64,000 bases of DNA from Bradyrhizobium sp. Rc3b (GTDB lineage Bacteria > Pseudomonadota > Alphaproteobacteria > Rhizobiales > Xanthobacteraceae): positions 248,001-312,000 of the forward strand of contig NZ_FOUS01000004.1 of the NCBI RefSeq assembly GCF_900114915.1, read 5' to 3'. Shown piece after piece: positions 40,207 through 47,960 of the stretch. The notes under the pieces are model-generated. The model did no database searches. It was given only the letters and a program-made list of their open reading frames with translations, and was not told where the DNA came from. How positions within the stretch are numbered: position 1 is the first letter of the stretch; every line of letters begins with the position of its first letter. The position numbers were made by a program, and so were the translations under genes.

Positions 40207-40229
40207 TTTTGCCGAGATTCGTCGGTTGC

Positions 40230-40394
40230 TTACTTCAGCGAGCTGCTGATCGAAGTGAACTTGGCGTTCAACGTGGTGCCGAGGTTGTTGACGACGGTGA
40301 TGATGGCCAGCGCGATGCCGGCGGCGATCAGACCGTATTCGATCGCGGTGGCGCCGGATTCATCCTTCGCGAAACGTGCAATCAAGTTCTTCAT
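40230..40394 (-). CDS. flp: Flp/Fap-type IVb major pilin
   Basis: A 54-residue prepilin. The leader MKNLIARFAKDESG ends at Gly14, the CpaA cleavage point. The mature start ATAIEYGLIA has Glu5 and Tyr6, the Flp signature, and runs into a hydrophobic helix IAAGIALAIITVVNNLG. ATG 40394 has GGAG eight bases upstream. The gene is monocistronic by its terminator. A weak TTAA-N7-TTCA site lies at 40531-40545 upstream. Confidence 0.94.
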   Translation of the reverse strand: MKNLIARFAKDESGATAIEYGLIAAGIALAIITVVNNLGTTLNAKFTSISSSLK

Positions 40395-40530
40395 GAACAT
40401 AACTCCATCTGGGGTGGGGATCGCCTCGTTCGGCGCCGTCATTGACCCGATGACCATGAGAGCCGAGCTCTTTCGGTAGAGTTAATTCGATCGGGCAAAC
40501 CCGCCTGCGGCGCGATGCTTTGGCCCAGAG

Positions 40531-40545
40531 TGAATTTCGTCTTAA
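40531..40545 (-). promoter_or_regulatory. Weak putative CtrA box upstream of the pilin gene
   Basis: Minus-strand TTAAGACGAAATTCA matches TTAA-N7-TTAA at seven of eight fixed bases. It lies 137-151 bases before the pilin start. It is reported because four other pilus units here carry similar sites; alone it would be unconvincing. Confidence 0.25.
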
Positions 40546-40664
40546 GGCGGCGCCTGTAATTCGTTCCGGTTCCGGATTGTACCGTCGGCGCGGCGCCGGC
40601 TTCACGCTCCCTTAAATTTAGCGGCGTAGGCGTAACAGAGCTGGAATTCGCAAGAGAGGCGACG

Positions 40665-41492
40665 ATGTCGAGCCTGCCCATGCAAGTCGCCCTGATGCTC
40701 GGCGAGACCATCGTCAAGGTGATCCCCATCACCTTCGCGCTCGCGGCGGTCTTCACCGTGCTCGAACATTTCTGGGCCTGCAATGCCGGCGCGCCGTGGT
40801 GGCGCAAGCGCGAGATCGTCACCGACATCTGCTACTGGTTCTTCGTTCCGGTGTTCGCCCGCACCATGCGGATCGGACTTCTGATCGTCGGCGCGAGCCT
40901 CGTCTTCAACATCCACGACGCCGATGAGCTCATCGCCTTCTATGACAATGGCCACGGCCCGCTGTCGTTAATGCCGCTCTGGGTCCAGGCCGGGTTGTTC
41001 CTGGTCCTGTCCGACTTCATGCTGTATTGGCTGCACCGGCTGTTCCACGGCGGCGGGTTCTGGAAGTACCACGCCATCCATCACTCCTCGGAGGAGATCA
41101 GCTGGATTTCGGCGGCCCGCTTCCATCCCGTCAATCTCGTGCTCGGCTCGATCGGCGTCGACGTCGTGCTGCTGATGGCCGGCATTTCCCCGAACGCGAT
41201 GGTTTGGCTCTCCCCGTTCACGACCTTCCATTCGGCCTTCGTGCACGCCAACCTGAATTGGAGCTTCGGGCCGTTCAAATATTTGCTGGCGACGCCGGTG
41301 TTCCACCGCTGGCACCACACCTCGCTCGAGGAGGGCGGCGACACCAATTTTGCCGGCACGTTCCCGATCTGGGATGTTCTGTTCGGCACCTTCCGTATGC
41401 CCGAGGGTGAACTGCCGCAGGATTACGGCAAGGACGAAGCGACGATGCCGAAGGAGATCGCGGGCCAGTTCGCCTATCCGTTCCGCCGCTAG
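40665..41492 (+). CDS. Sterol desaturase family (fatty acid hydroxylase superfamily) membrane protein
   Basis: A 275-residue integral membrane di-iron enzyme. Four hydrophobic stretches lie around residues 8-30, 62-82, 100-125 and 155-180. The three His clusters are HRLFH, HAIHHSSEE and HRWHHTSLEEGG, plus FHSAFVH, as in ERG3/fatty-acid hydroxylases. It would hydroxylate or desaturate a lipid, but the substrate is unknown. It lies between Tad genes yet shares no sequence relation with them; it is probably an unrelated insertion. ATG 40665 follows GAGAGGCG. Confidence 0.85.
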   Translation: MSSLPMQVALMLGETIVKVIPITFALAAVFTVLEHFWACNAGAPWWRKREIVTDICYWFFVPVFARTMRIGLLIVGASLVFNIHDADELIAFYDNGHGPLSLMPLWVQAGLFLVLSDFMLYWLHRLFHGGGFWKYHAIHHSSEEISWISAARFHPVNLVLGSIGVDVVLLMAGISPNAMVWLSPFTTFHSAFVHANLNWSFGPFKYLLATPVFHRWHHTSLEEGGDTNFAGTFPIWDVLFGTFRMPEGELPQDYGKDEATMPKEIAGQFAYPFRR

Positions 41493-41558
41493 CCTCCAAG
41501 GCGGTAAAACGCCAGTCTGTTCAAACAATAGTCGGCGAGTTTGCGGAACGTTCACGAA

Positions 41559-41573
41559 TTAAGGGCAGGTTAG
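41559..41573. promoter_or_regulatory. Putative CtrA box upstream of the secretin-N-domain gene
   Basis: TTAAGGGCAGGTTAG fits TTAA-N7-TTAA with one mismatch, 70 bases before the start of the next gene. Confidence 0.45.
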
Positions 41574-41642
41574 CCGGGTCGGGCACTGGCTTCGTTGTAT
41601 CGAGTCGCTTCCGCTGGTTTGTGACGTCCCGGGGGTAAGAGT

Positions 41643-42143
41643 ATGCGTAAGGAATTGCTGCGCCGTCGTGCGCGCGTCTGTCTTCTGGTTGCGGCCGCGG
41701 TGCTGGCATCGCCGGCCGCCGGCCTTGCCGAGCCCACCGCCGACACCATTGCCGTCAATGTCGACCAGGCCAAGCTGGTGCGGCTGCCTGGCAAGGTGGC
41801 GACCATCGTGGTCGGCAATCCCCTGATCGCCGACGTCACGCTCCAGCCCGGCGGCATGATCGTCGTGACCGGCAAGGGCTATGGTGCCACCAATTTCATC
41901 GCACTCGACCGGGCCGGCGAGATTCTGGTCGATCGCCAGATCCAGGTCGAAGGTCCGAGCGACCGGCTCGTCACCGTCTATCGCGGAATCGAGCGCGAGT
42001 CCTACAGCTGCGTGCCGCTTTGCCAGCGTCGCGTGACGCTCGGCGACAGCGACACCTACTTCAACAACACGATGAGCCAGGCCGGCTCGCTGAGCGCCAG
42101 CGCCAGCGGTGGTGGTGGCGGCGGTCCGCCCAAGTCCAACTAG
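41643..42143 (+). CDS. Pilus assembly protein, T2SS/T3SS secretin N-terminal-domain only
   Basis: A 166-residue exported protein. Signal peptide VCLLVAAAVLASPAAGLAEP is cleaved near residue 29. The mature part matches the N-terminal domain of CpaC (VDQAKLVRLPGKVATIVVGN, MIVVTGKGYGATNFIALDRA) and then stops, with no secretin pore. Two cysteines (SYSCVPLCQRR) could form a disulfide, and the tail is Gly/Ser-rich. It may assist the CpaC pore as a stand-alone periplasmic partner. It is followed by tadE and has its own CtrA-like box. Confidence 0.82.
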   Translation: MRKELLRRRARVCLLVAAAVLASPAAGLAEPTADTIAVNVDQAKLVRLPGKVATIVVGNPLIADVTLQPGGMIVVTGKGYGATNFIALDRAGEILVDRQIQVEGPSDRLVTVYRGIERESYSCVPLCQRRVTLGDSDTYFNNTMSQAGSLSASASGGGGGGPPKSN

Positions 42144-42255
42144 CAGCACCGATCGGCGGGTTTGCCCGGGCAGGAGCCCCCCAGACCGCTTTGCAAATGC
42201 GAAGCAGAGGTCTCGGCGCGCGCCGTGCTTTCCGCGAGCTTGGGATCGCGGCTGG

Positions 42256-42270
42256 TTAACGCGTTCTTAA
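42256..42270. promoter_or_regulatory. Putative CtrA box upstream of tadE
   Basis: TTAACGCGTTCTTAA is a perfect TTAA-N7-TTAA, 102 bases before the tadE start and the best of the five sites in this pilus region. Confidence 0.55.
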
Positions 42271-42371
42271 TGGCGCGGTCCGCGGGCTGCGGATCGCCTG
42301 AAACACTTAAACAATCAGTTTCCGCTATTGAACGGGACAGTTGATCGCCCGTTGCTGGGGAATTTGACGCG

Positions 42372-42953
42372 ATGCCATCGCCTGCACCTTCGAGATTCAC
42401 ACTCCGGAAAGCGCTGGGCCGGTTTTGCGGCAACCGCCGCGGTTCCGCGGCCGTCGAGTTCGCCCTGGTCGCACCGATGTTCTTCGCGCTGCTGTTCGCC
42501 ATCATCGAAACGGCGCTCATGTTCCTCGCGAGCCAGGTGCTCGAGACCATCACGCAAAATTCCGCGCGCGCGATTCTGACCGGCCAGGCGCAAGCGCAGG
42601 GCGGGTCGGTGGCGGCCTGTCAGACCACGCCCGGCGTGGTCATGGCGTGCGACCAGACGACGTTCAAGGCCTATGTGTGCACGCAGATCCCGGCGCTGTT
42701 TGATTGCAGCAAGCTCTACGTCGACGTCGTGAGCACCAGCTCCTTCGGGTCGCTAAGCCTGACGAACTACGGCGATTCCTGCAATTTCAACCCGACCGGC
42801 ATGCAGTACAGTGCCGGGACCTCCGGCCAGGTGGTCGTGGTGCGGCTGTTCTATCAATGGCCGCTCATCGTCACCGGACTCGGTTACAATATCGGGTGCA
42901 GCAACAAACGGCTGATGGTGGCGACCACGGCCTTCAAGAACGAACCCTTCTGA
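42372..42953 (+). CDS. tadE: TadE-family minor pseudopilin
   Basis: A 193-residue protein with the TadE-type prepilin start: CGNRRGSAAVEFALVAPMFF places Glu at position 5 after cleavage behind Gly. The following hydrophobic helix is FALLFAIIETALMFLASQVL. The periplasmic part has six cysteines (e.g. VAACQTTPG, MACDQTT, YVCTQIP, FDCSKLY, DSCNFNP, IGCSNKR), allowing disulfides. It would be processed by CpaA. tadG follows after 5 bases. The operon start carries a perfect CtrA-like site. Confidence 0.88.
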   Translation: MPSPAPSRFTLRKALGRFCGNRRGSAAVEFALVAPMFFALLFAIIETALMFLASQVLETITQNSARAILTGQAQAQGGSVAACQTTPGVVMACDQTTFKAYVCTQIPALFDCSKLYVDVVSTSSFGSLSLTNYGDSCNFNPTGMQYSAGTSGQVVVVRLFYQWPLIVTGLGYNIGCSNKRLMVATTAFKNEPF

Positions 42954-42958
42954 GACAG

Positions 42959-43591
42959 ATGGATCCGAGCGGACCGATGCAGGCGATTGCGAATATCTGG
43001 CGGAATGCATGTAGTTCCGTGCGCGACTTCGTCGCCGACAAGCGCGCGCTCGCGGCGACCGAATTCGCGGTCATCGTCCCGCTGATGCTGGTGATGTTCT
43101 TCGGCACCGTCGAATTCTCGTCGGCCGTGGCGATCGATCGCAAGGTTACATTGATCGCGCGGGCGCTGTCCGATTTGACGTCGCAGTCGACGACGCTCGC
43201 CGATGCCGACATGAAGGATACGTTCACGGCGAGCATCTCGGTCATCATGCCCTACGACGCCAGTCTGGTGAAGGGCACGGTCTCCCAGATCTATATCGAT
43301 GCCAACAGCGTTGCTACGGTCCAGTGGAGCAAGGCCGGCACCATTGCGAGCGGCGCGACGCAAGCGACGCTGGCGACCTCGGCTCGCAAGGCCGGCGACA
43401 AGGTCACCACCATGATTCCCTCGACGCTGTTGATTCCGTCGACCTACCTCATCCTCAGCGAGGCGAGCTACACTTACACGCCGTCCGTAGGCTACGTGTT
43501 GAAGTCGAGCCTACCCTTGAGCGATCTGTCCTACACGCGGCCGCGCCAGGTCACCTGCGTTCCCTACAACGGCGTGCCGTCGACGTGCTGA
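42959..43591 (+). CDS. tadG: TadE/TadG-family minor pseudopilin
   Basis: A 210-residue protein with a TadE-like domain near residues 28-65: DKRALAATEFAVIVPLMLVM puts Glu at position 5 of a possible processed form. The rest is a beta-rich periplasmic region with no von Willebrand A domain, so it is the short TadE/G type and not a full-length TadG. Two cysteines are near the C-terminus (VTCVPYN, STC). Start ATG 42959, with ATG 42977 as alternative. A hairpin terminator follows at 43615-43652. Confidence 0.82.
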   Translation: MDPSGPMQAIANIWRNACSSVRDFVADKRALAATEFAVIVPLMLVMFFGTVEFSSAVAIDRKVTLIARALSDLTSQSTTLADADMKDTFTASISVIMPYDASLVKGTVSQIYIDANSVATVQWSKAGTIASGATQATLATSARKAGDKVTTMIPSTLLIPSTYLILSEASYTYTPSVGYVLKSSLPLSDLSYTRPRQVTCVPYNGVPSTC

Positions 43592-43614
43592 TATCCGCGA
43601 GCAGGCGCTAAAAT

Positions 43615-43652
43615 GAAAAAGGCCGTGCGTTGCGCACGGCCTTCTTGCTTTC
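43615..43652. terminator. Bidirectional terminator between tadG and cspA
   Basis: AAGGCCGTGCG (43619-43629) and CGCACGGCCTT (43633-43643) form an 11-bp perfect stem with a three-base loop. A run of five A precedes it and TTGCTTTCTTT follows, so it can stop transcription of both convergent units. Confidence 0.88.
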
Positions 43653-43691
43653 TTTGGCTTGCGCGAGCCGATCGGCCCAACGCCCGGACGC

Positions 43692-43898
43692 TCAGCCTTC
43701 GGAGCGGAGGTTGTCCGCTGCCGACTTGCCGGAACGACGGTCGGCCACGATCTCGTAGGAGATCTTCTGACCTTCGCGCAGCGTGCCGAGGCCCGCGCGC
43801 TCCACAGCGCTGATGTGGACGAACACGTCCTGGCCGCCGTCGTCGGGCTGAATGAAGCCGAAGCCTTTGGTCGCGTTAAACCACTTCACGGTTCCCAT
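43692..43898 (-). CDS. cspA: Cold-shock protein, CspA family
   Basis: A 68-residue single cold-shock domain. It opens [16 protein letters not shown] with the RNP1 motif KGFGFI and has RNP2 [13 protein letters not shown], then a lysine-poor second half with [16 protein letters not shown]. It melts or protects mRNA structure. The start is ATG 43898; a GTG two codons upstream is also possible. It reads with infA and the DEAD-box helicase, but a 264-base gap with two hairpins separates it from infA, so it probably has its own promoter. Confidence 0.94.
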   Translation of the reverse strand: MGTVKWFNATKGFGFIQPDDGGQDVFVHISAVERAGLGTLREGQKISYEIVADRRSGKSAADNLRSEG

Positions 43899-44038
43899 GC
43901 TCACGGGGGTAGTCCCTTCTCAGATAACACAATGTGAGAGCCCGCTTGCGCAGGCCGGTTAGATCGAATTTTTGGAAGGGTCGTCAGCGTGTCTGAACCG
44001 GCTGTACCGGTGGATGCTAATGTCGTCCGGCCGAAAAT

Positions 44039-44057
44039 CGATAAATTCATTTTATCG
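44039..44057. promoter_or_regulatory. Inverted repeat upstream of cspA
   Basis: CGATAAA and TTTATCG are a perfect 7-bp inverted pair around TTCAT, 141-159 bases before the cspA start. It could be an operator or a leader hairpin if transcription begins upstream. Confidence 0.4.
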
Positions 44058-44098
44058 GAATTGGGGTCTCAAAACAATCCGGACATGCACGATTTTTT

Positions 44099-44125
44099 GA
44101 TCCGCCGCGATGGCCGCGGCGGATC
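44099..44125. other. Strong hairpin in the infA-cspA gap
   Basis: GATCCGCCGCG and CGCGGCGGATC pair perfectly over 11 bp around ATGGC. On the minus strand it follows the infA stop by 38 bases but lacks a U tract (A residues follow), so it is not a textbook intrinsic terminator. It may protect the infA 3' end. Confidence 0.5.
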
Positions 44126-44162
44126 CACATAAAGTCAGAATCTTACTTCCGCGCTCAGGCGC

Positions 44163-44450
44163 CTAGCGACGGCGGAACTGGCCGCCGCGCTGGCCCGGGC
44201 GAGGCGGTCCGCCCACGCCGCTGGGACGCTCGTCCTTGTGGCGGAAAATCAGCCGGCCCTTCTCGAGGTCATAGGGCGACATCTCCACCGTCACGCGGTC
44301 GCCTGCCAGCGTCTTGATGCGGTTCTTCTTCATCTTGCCGGCGGTATAGGCGACGATCTCGTGTCCGGCGTCGAGCTGCACGCGGTAGCGTGCGTCGGGG
44401 AGGATTTCGGTGACCAGTCCTTCGAACTGGATCAGCTCTTCCTTGGCCAT
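44163..44450 (-). CDS. infA: Translation initiation factor IF-1, extended paralogue
   Basis: A 95-residue S1/OB-fold protein. The first 72 residues are canonical IF-1 ([55 protein letters not shown]). A 23-residue Gly/Pro/Arg tail ([18 protein letters not shown]) is added and is not in the usual IF-1. It follows a DEAD-box helicase by 23 bases and precedes cspA, pointing to a cold- or stress-specific second copy. Ribosome site GGAG precedes ATG 44450. The main housekeeping infA is presumably elsewhere. Confidence 0.9.
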   Translation of the reverse strand: MAKEELIQFEGLVTEILPDARYRVQLDAGHEIVAYTAGKMKKNRIKTLAGDRVTVEMSPYDLEKGRLIFRHKDERPSGVGGPPRPGQRGGQFRRR

Positions 44451-44473
44451 GAATTTCTCCAGGTCGTGGACGG

Positions 44474-46048
44474 CTAGTGCGAATAGGGTTTGCGGTTCGG
44501 TTGGCCGTTCGGCCGACTCTCACGGCGCAAAAAGGCAACGCCTTGTATCCCATCAGGTGCCCCGGCGCTATGCGCGGAACGCTGTTCTGGACGACTGCCT
44601 GCAGAAGAATGCGTCTTCCCGCCAGAGCGTGGACGACGAGACCCCTTTGAGGCCTTCGGGCCATTGCCGGGCCGCCCGTCAGCATGTCGCGCTTCGCCGC
44701 CATGTCGGCCTTCACCGGGGCGTCCATCGCCGTGCTTGCCGGCGCTATGGTGGCGTCCGTCGGAATGTCGTTCGTCGCTACGACGCCCGTCACCGTGGCG
44801 TCCCTCGCCATGCCTTGCACCTTGCGGACGCTGGCCCGGGCGGCCTCCGCGACCCTGTCGTTGCTGCGGCGCGGGAGGACCCGCATCGCGGCGGCCGGCG
44901 TCGGTGCGGAGATCTTCGCGCGGCAGTGCCACCTTGATCAGCCGTTCGATGTCGCGGAGATAGCTGAGTTCCTCGCCGCCTGCGACCAGCGAGATCGCGG
45001 TGCCGTCGGCGCCGGCACGCGCGGTGCGGCCGATGCGGTGGACGTAGGTTTCCGGCACGTTGGGAAGGTCGAAATTGATGACGTGGCTGATGCCGTCGAC
45101 GTCGATGCCGCGGGCGGCGATGTCGGTGGCGACCAGGGTGCGGATCTCGCCCGAGCGGAACTGGGCCAGCGTCCGTTCGCGATGGTTCTGCGACTTGTTG
45201 CCGTGGATGGCGCTGGCGGGGATGCCGGCCTTCTCGAGCGACTTCACCACCTTGTCCGCGCCGTGCTTGGTGCGGGTGAAGACCAGGGCGCGGTTGACCG
45301 GCTCGTCCTTCAGAAGCTTGGTCAGGAAGGCGGGCTTGGCGGAGAAATCGACCTGGACGATGCGTTGATTGATGCGCTCGGCGGTCGAGGAGACCGGGGT
45401 CACCGCGACGCGGGCCGGGTCCCGCAGCATCGCGTTCGCCAGCTCGGCAATGTCCTTGGGCATGGTGGCCGAGAAGAACAGCGTCTGCCGCTTGATCGGC
45501 AGCTTGGCGACGATTTTGCGGATGTCGTTGATGAATCCCATGTCGAGCATGCGGTCGGCTTCATCGAGCACGAGGAATTCGACGCTCGACAGCTTCAGCC
45601 CGTTGCTCTGCACGAGGTCGAGGAGGCGGCCGGGGGTGGCGACCAGCACTTCGACGCCCTGCATCAGCGAGCGGACTTGGCGGCCCATCGGAACGCCGCC
45701 GATGGCGAGCGTCGAGGACAGGCGGATGTGGCGGCCATAGGCGTTGAAGCTGTCGAGGATCTGGCCGGACAGCTCGCGGGTCGGCGACAACACCAGGACG
45801 CGGGTCGTCTTGGGCTGCGGCTTGATACGGTGCTCGAGCAGGCGGTGCAGGATCGGCAGCGCGAAGGACGCGGTCTTACCGGTACCGGTCTGGGCGATAC
45901 CGACGACGTCGCGGCCGGTCAGCGCCGTGGGGATGGTCTGGGCCTGGATGGGGGTGGGGGTGACGTAGTTCTCTTCTTGAAGAGCGCGCGCGATGGGTTC
46001 GGCGAGGCCGAAGTCCTGAAACGAAGTCAAAAGAGGGGTTCTTTCCAT
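44474..46048 (-). CDS. rhlE: DEAD-box ATP-dependent RNA helicase (RhlE-like) with His/Gly/Arg-rich tail
   Basis: A 524-residue RNA helicase. Q motif [16 protein letters not shown] near residue 7, motif [27 protein letters not shown] in [16 protein letters not shown], then in domain 2 [19 protein letters not shown] and [10 protein letters not shown]. After about residue 390 comes a low-complexity tail with repeats of the type [22 protein letters not shown] and many His/Arg, suited to nonspecific RNA binding. ATG 46048 starts the Q-motif region. The downstream infA suggests a joint role in cold-shock translation. Confidence 0.92.
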   Translation of the reverse strand: MERTPLLTSFQDFGLAEPIARALQEENYVTPTPIQAQTIPTALTGRDVVGIAQTGTGKTASFALPILHRLLEHRIKPQPKTTRVLVLSPTRELSGQILDSFNAYGRHIRLSSTLAIGGVPMGRQVRSLMQGVEVLVATPGRLLDLVQSNGLKLSSVEFLVLDEADRMLDMGFINDIRKIVAKLPIKRQTLFFSATMPKDIAELANAMLRDPARVAVTPVSSTAERINQRIVQVDFSAKPAFLTKLLKDEPVNRALVFTRTKHGADKVVKSLEKAGIPASAIHGNKSQNHRERTLAQFRSGEIRTLVATDIAARGIDVDGISHVINFDLPNVPETYVHRIGRTARAGADGTAISLVAGGEELSYLRDIERLIKVALPREDLRTDAGRRDAGPPAPQQRQGRGGRPGQRPQGARHGEGRHGDGRRSDERHSDGRHHSAGKHGDGRPGEGRHGGEARHADGRPGNGPKASKGSRRPRSGGKTHSSAGSRPEQRSAHSAGAPDGIQGVAFLRRESRPNGQPNRKPYSH

Positions 46049-46322
46049 GTCAAAAGCGCAACGCCCGGCGCATTCAGCGCGGCGCACGCAAAAGGGTGTC
46101 GAGAAGACACCTGCGTGTTTGGGGTGTCGGATGGCTTGGGAGATATGGGGCAAGCCAGAGGCCCGTAAGGGCTTAAGAACACGCGGCTCGCGACGACCGC
46201 TTGATTCGCAAGAGGTCTCGGCCGCTCATATGGAACATCGAGGGGGCGCTTTCAAGGCAGCTCGTCCAAAAAGGCCGGTTGCGGTGCAGAAATAGTTATG
46301 CCGGAAATTTAGCCAAAAAGAG

Positions 46323-46448
46323 CATTTTGCTCAGAAAATGACCAGCCTGCCGCTTTGGCACACATTTGGATTGCTCAAGTTTTGGGCTGGTTCGAGGTCG
46401 GGACACTTTGATTTCGGCAAATTTTGTCAGCAAAACCAACTGGTTGGT
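46323..46448. promoter_or_regulatory. Candidate NtrC enhancer region upstream of urtA
   Basis: Three dyads lie 15-140 bases upstream of the sigma-54 promoter: CATTTT...AAAATG (46323-46340), TGCCGCTTTGGCA (46348-46360, resembling a TGC-N7-GCA NtrC half-site pair) and ACCAACTGGTTGGT (46435-46448). The 505-base helicase-urtA gap otherwise holds no gene. NtrC binding is inferred. Confidence 0.4.
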
Positions 46449-46462
46449 GGGTGCTCAGTCCA

Positions 46463-46477
46463 TGGCATGGTTCTTGC
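46463..46477 (+). promoter_or_regulatory. Sigma-54 promoter of the urea operon
   Basis: TGGCATGGTTCTTGC matches the -24/-12 consensus TGGCAC-N5-TTGC with correct GG-GC spacing; only the C of CAC differs. It is 77-91 bases upstream of the urtA ATG. Sigma-54 with NtrC is the known control of urea uptake in many proteobacteria, so it predicts induction by nitrogen limitation. Confidence 0.75.
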
Positions 46478-46553
46478 GAATCCGTTAATCGCAGGCGGCC
46501 GTGGGGCCGTTTCGCAGCGTTTTTCACGTCTGCGTCAGGGAGATGAGACACTC

Positions 46554-47876
46554 ATGTTTAGCAAATCCACTCACGATATAGCGGCGTCATTTAGCCGCCG
46601 CGGTGTGCTCGCCGCGACCGCCGGACTGGTGCTCGGTCTGGCTTCATTGACTGGCGCCAAGGCCGCGGATGACACCATCAAGGTCGGCGTGCTGCACTCC
46701 CTTTCCGGCACCATGGCCATCAGCGAAACCACGCTGAAGGACACCATCCTTTTCCTGATCGACGAGCAGAACAAGAAGGGCGGCGTTCTCGGCAAGAAGC
46801 TCGAGGCCGTCGTCGTCGACCCCGCGTCGAACTGGCCGCTGTTCGCCGAAAAGGCGCGCGAGCTGATCACCAAGGACAAGGTCTCGGTCGTGTTCGGCTG
46901 CTGGACCTCGGTGTCGCGCAAGTCGGTGCTGCCCGTCTTCAAGGAGCTGAACAACATCCTGTTCTACCCCGTGCAGTACGAGGGTGAGGAGAGCGAGCGC
47001 AACGTGTTCTACACGGGGGCGGCGCCGAACCAGCAGGCAATCCCCGCCGTCGACTACCTGATGAAGGACGAGAAGGTGAAGCGCTGGGTGCTCGCGGGCA
47101 CCGACTACGTTTATCCGCGTACCACCAACAAGATCCTGGAAGCCTATCTGAAGTCGAAGGGTGTCGCCCAGGAAGACATCATGATCAACTACACGCCGTT
47201 CGGTCACTCCGACTGGCAGACGATCGTGGCCGACATCAAGAAGTTCGGCTCGGCCGGCAAGAAGACCGCCGTGGTCTCGACCATCAACGGCGACGCCAAC
47301 GTTCCCTTCTACAAGGAGCTCGGCAACCAGGGCATCAAGGCGAAGGACATCCCGGTCGTCGCGTTCTCGGTGGGCGAAGAAGAGCTCGCCGGCATCGACA
47401 CCAAGCCGCTGGTCGGCCATCTCGCGGCCTGGAACTACTTCCAGTCGATCAAGTCGCCGGAGAACGAGAAGTTCATCAAGGCATGGCAGGCCTACACCAA
47501 GAATCCGAAGCGCGTGACCAACGATCCGATGGAAGCGCACGTGATCGGCTTCGACATGTGGGTCAAGGCGGTCGAGAAGGTGAAGTCGACCGATCCGGAC
47601 AAGGTGATCGACGCTCTCCCGGGCATCGAAGCCAAGAACCTGACCGGCGGCGTGTCGAAGATGCTGCCGAACCACCACATCACCAAGCCGGTGTTCATCG
47701 GCGAGATCAAGGGCAACGGCCAGTTCGACGTGGTCTGGAAGACCCCGGGTCTCGTCGCGGGCGACGCCTGGTCGAAGGAGCTCGACGGCTCCAAGGACCT
47801 GGTCGGCGACTGGGTCGGCAAGAAGTGCGGCAACTTCAACACCAAGACCAACAAGTGCCTCGGTTCGGGCTCCTGA
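46554..47876 (+). CDS. urtA: Urea ABC transporter substrate-binding protein
   Basis: A 440-residue periplasmic binding protein of the FmdD/AmiC type. The Tat signal SRRGVLAATAGLVLGLASLT ends near residue 37 (AKA/A). The body has KVGVLHSLSGTMAISETTLK, VVFGCWTSVSRKSVLPVFKE, LFYPVQYEGEESERNVFYTG, INGDANVPFYKELGNQG, and PVVAFSVGEEELAGI, all strongly typical of UrtA. ATG 46554 follows AGGGAGA. First gene of the urt-ure operon; a hairpin after its stop probably keeps its mRNA more abundant than the rest. Confidence 0.95.
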   Translation: MFSKSTHDIAASFSRRGVLAATAGLVLGLASLTGAKAADDTIKVGVLHSLSGTMAISETTLKDTILFLIDEQNKKGGVLGKKLEAVVVDPASNWPLFAEKARELITKDKVSVVFGCWTSVSRKSVLPVFKELNNILFYPVQYEGEESERNVFYTGAAPNQQAIPAVDYLMKDEKVKRWVLAGTDYVYPRTTNKILEAYLKSKGVAQEDIMINYTPFGHSDWQTIVADIKKFGSAGKKTAVVSTINGDANVPFYKELGNQGIKAKDIPVVAFSVGEEELAGIDTKPLVGHLAAWNYFQSIKSPENEKFIKAWQAYTKNPKRVTNDPMEAHVIGFDMWVKAVEKVKSTDPDKVIDALPGIEAKNLTGGVSKMLPNHHITKPVFIGEIKGNGQFDVVWKTPGLVAGDAWSKELDGSKDLVGDWVGKKCGNFNTKTNKCLGSGS

Positions 47877-47904
47877 TCCGGATCTGACACGCCATTGCAA
47901 GATC

Positions 47905-47934
47905 GGAGAAGGCGGCGATCCCGCCGCCTTCTCC
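47905..47934 (+). other. Intercistronic hairpin between urtA and urtB
   Basis: GGAGAAGGCGG (47905-47915) pairs with CCGCCTTCTCC (47924-47934), a perfect 11-bp stem. No T run follows. Such hairpins after binding-protein genes stabilise the upstream mRNA or attenuate downstream transcription. Confidence 0.7.
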
Positions 47935-47960
47935 ACTCATTTCTGCCGGGGTCATTCACA

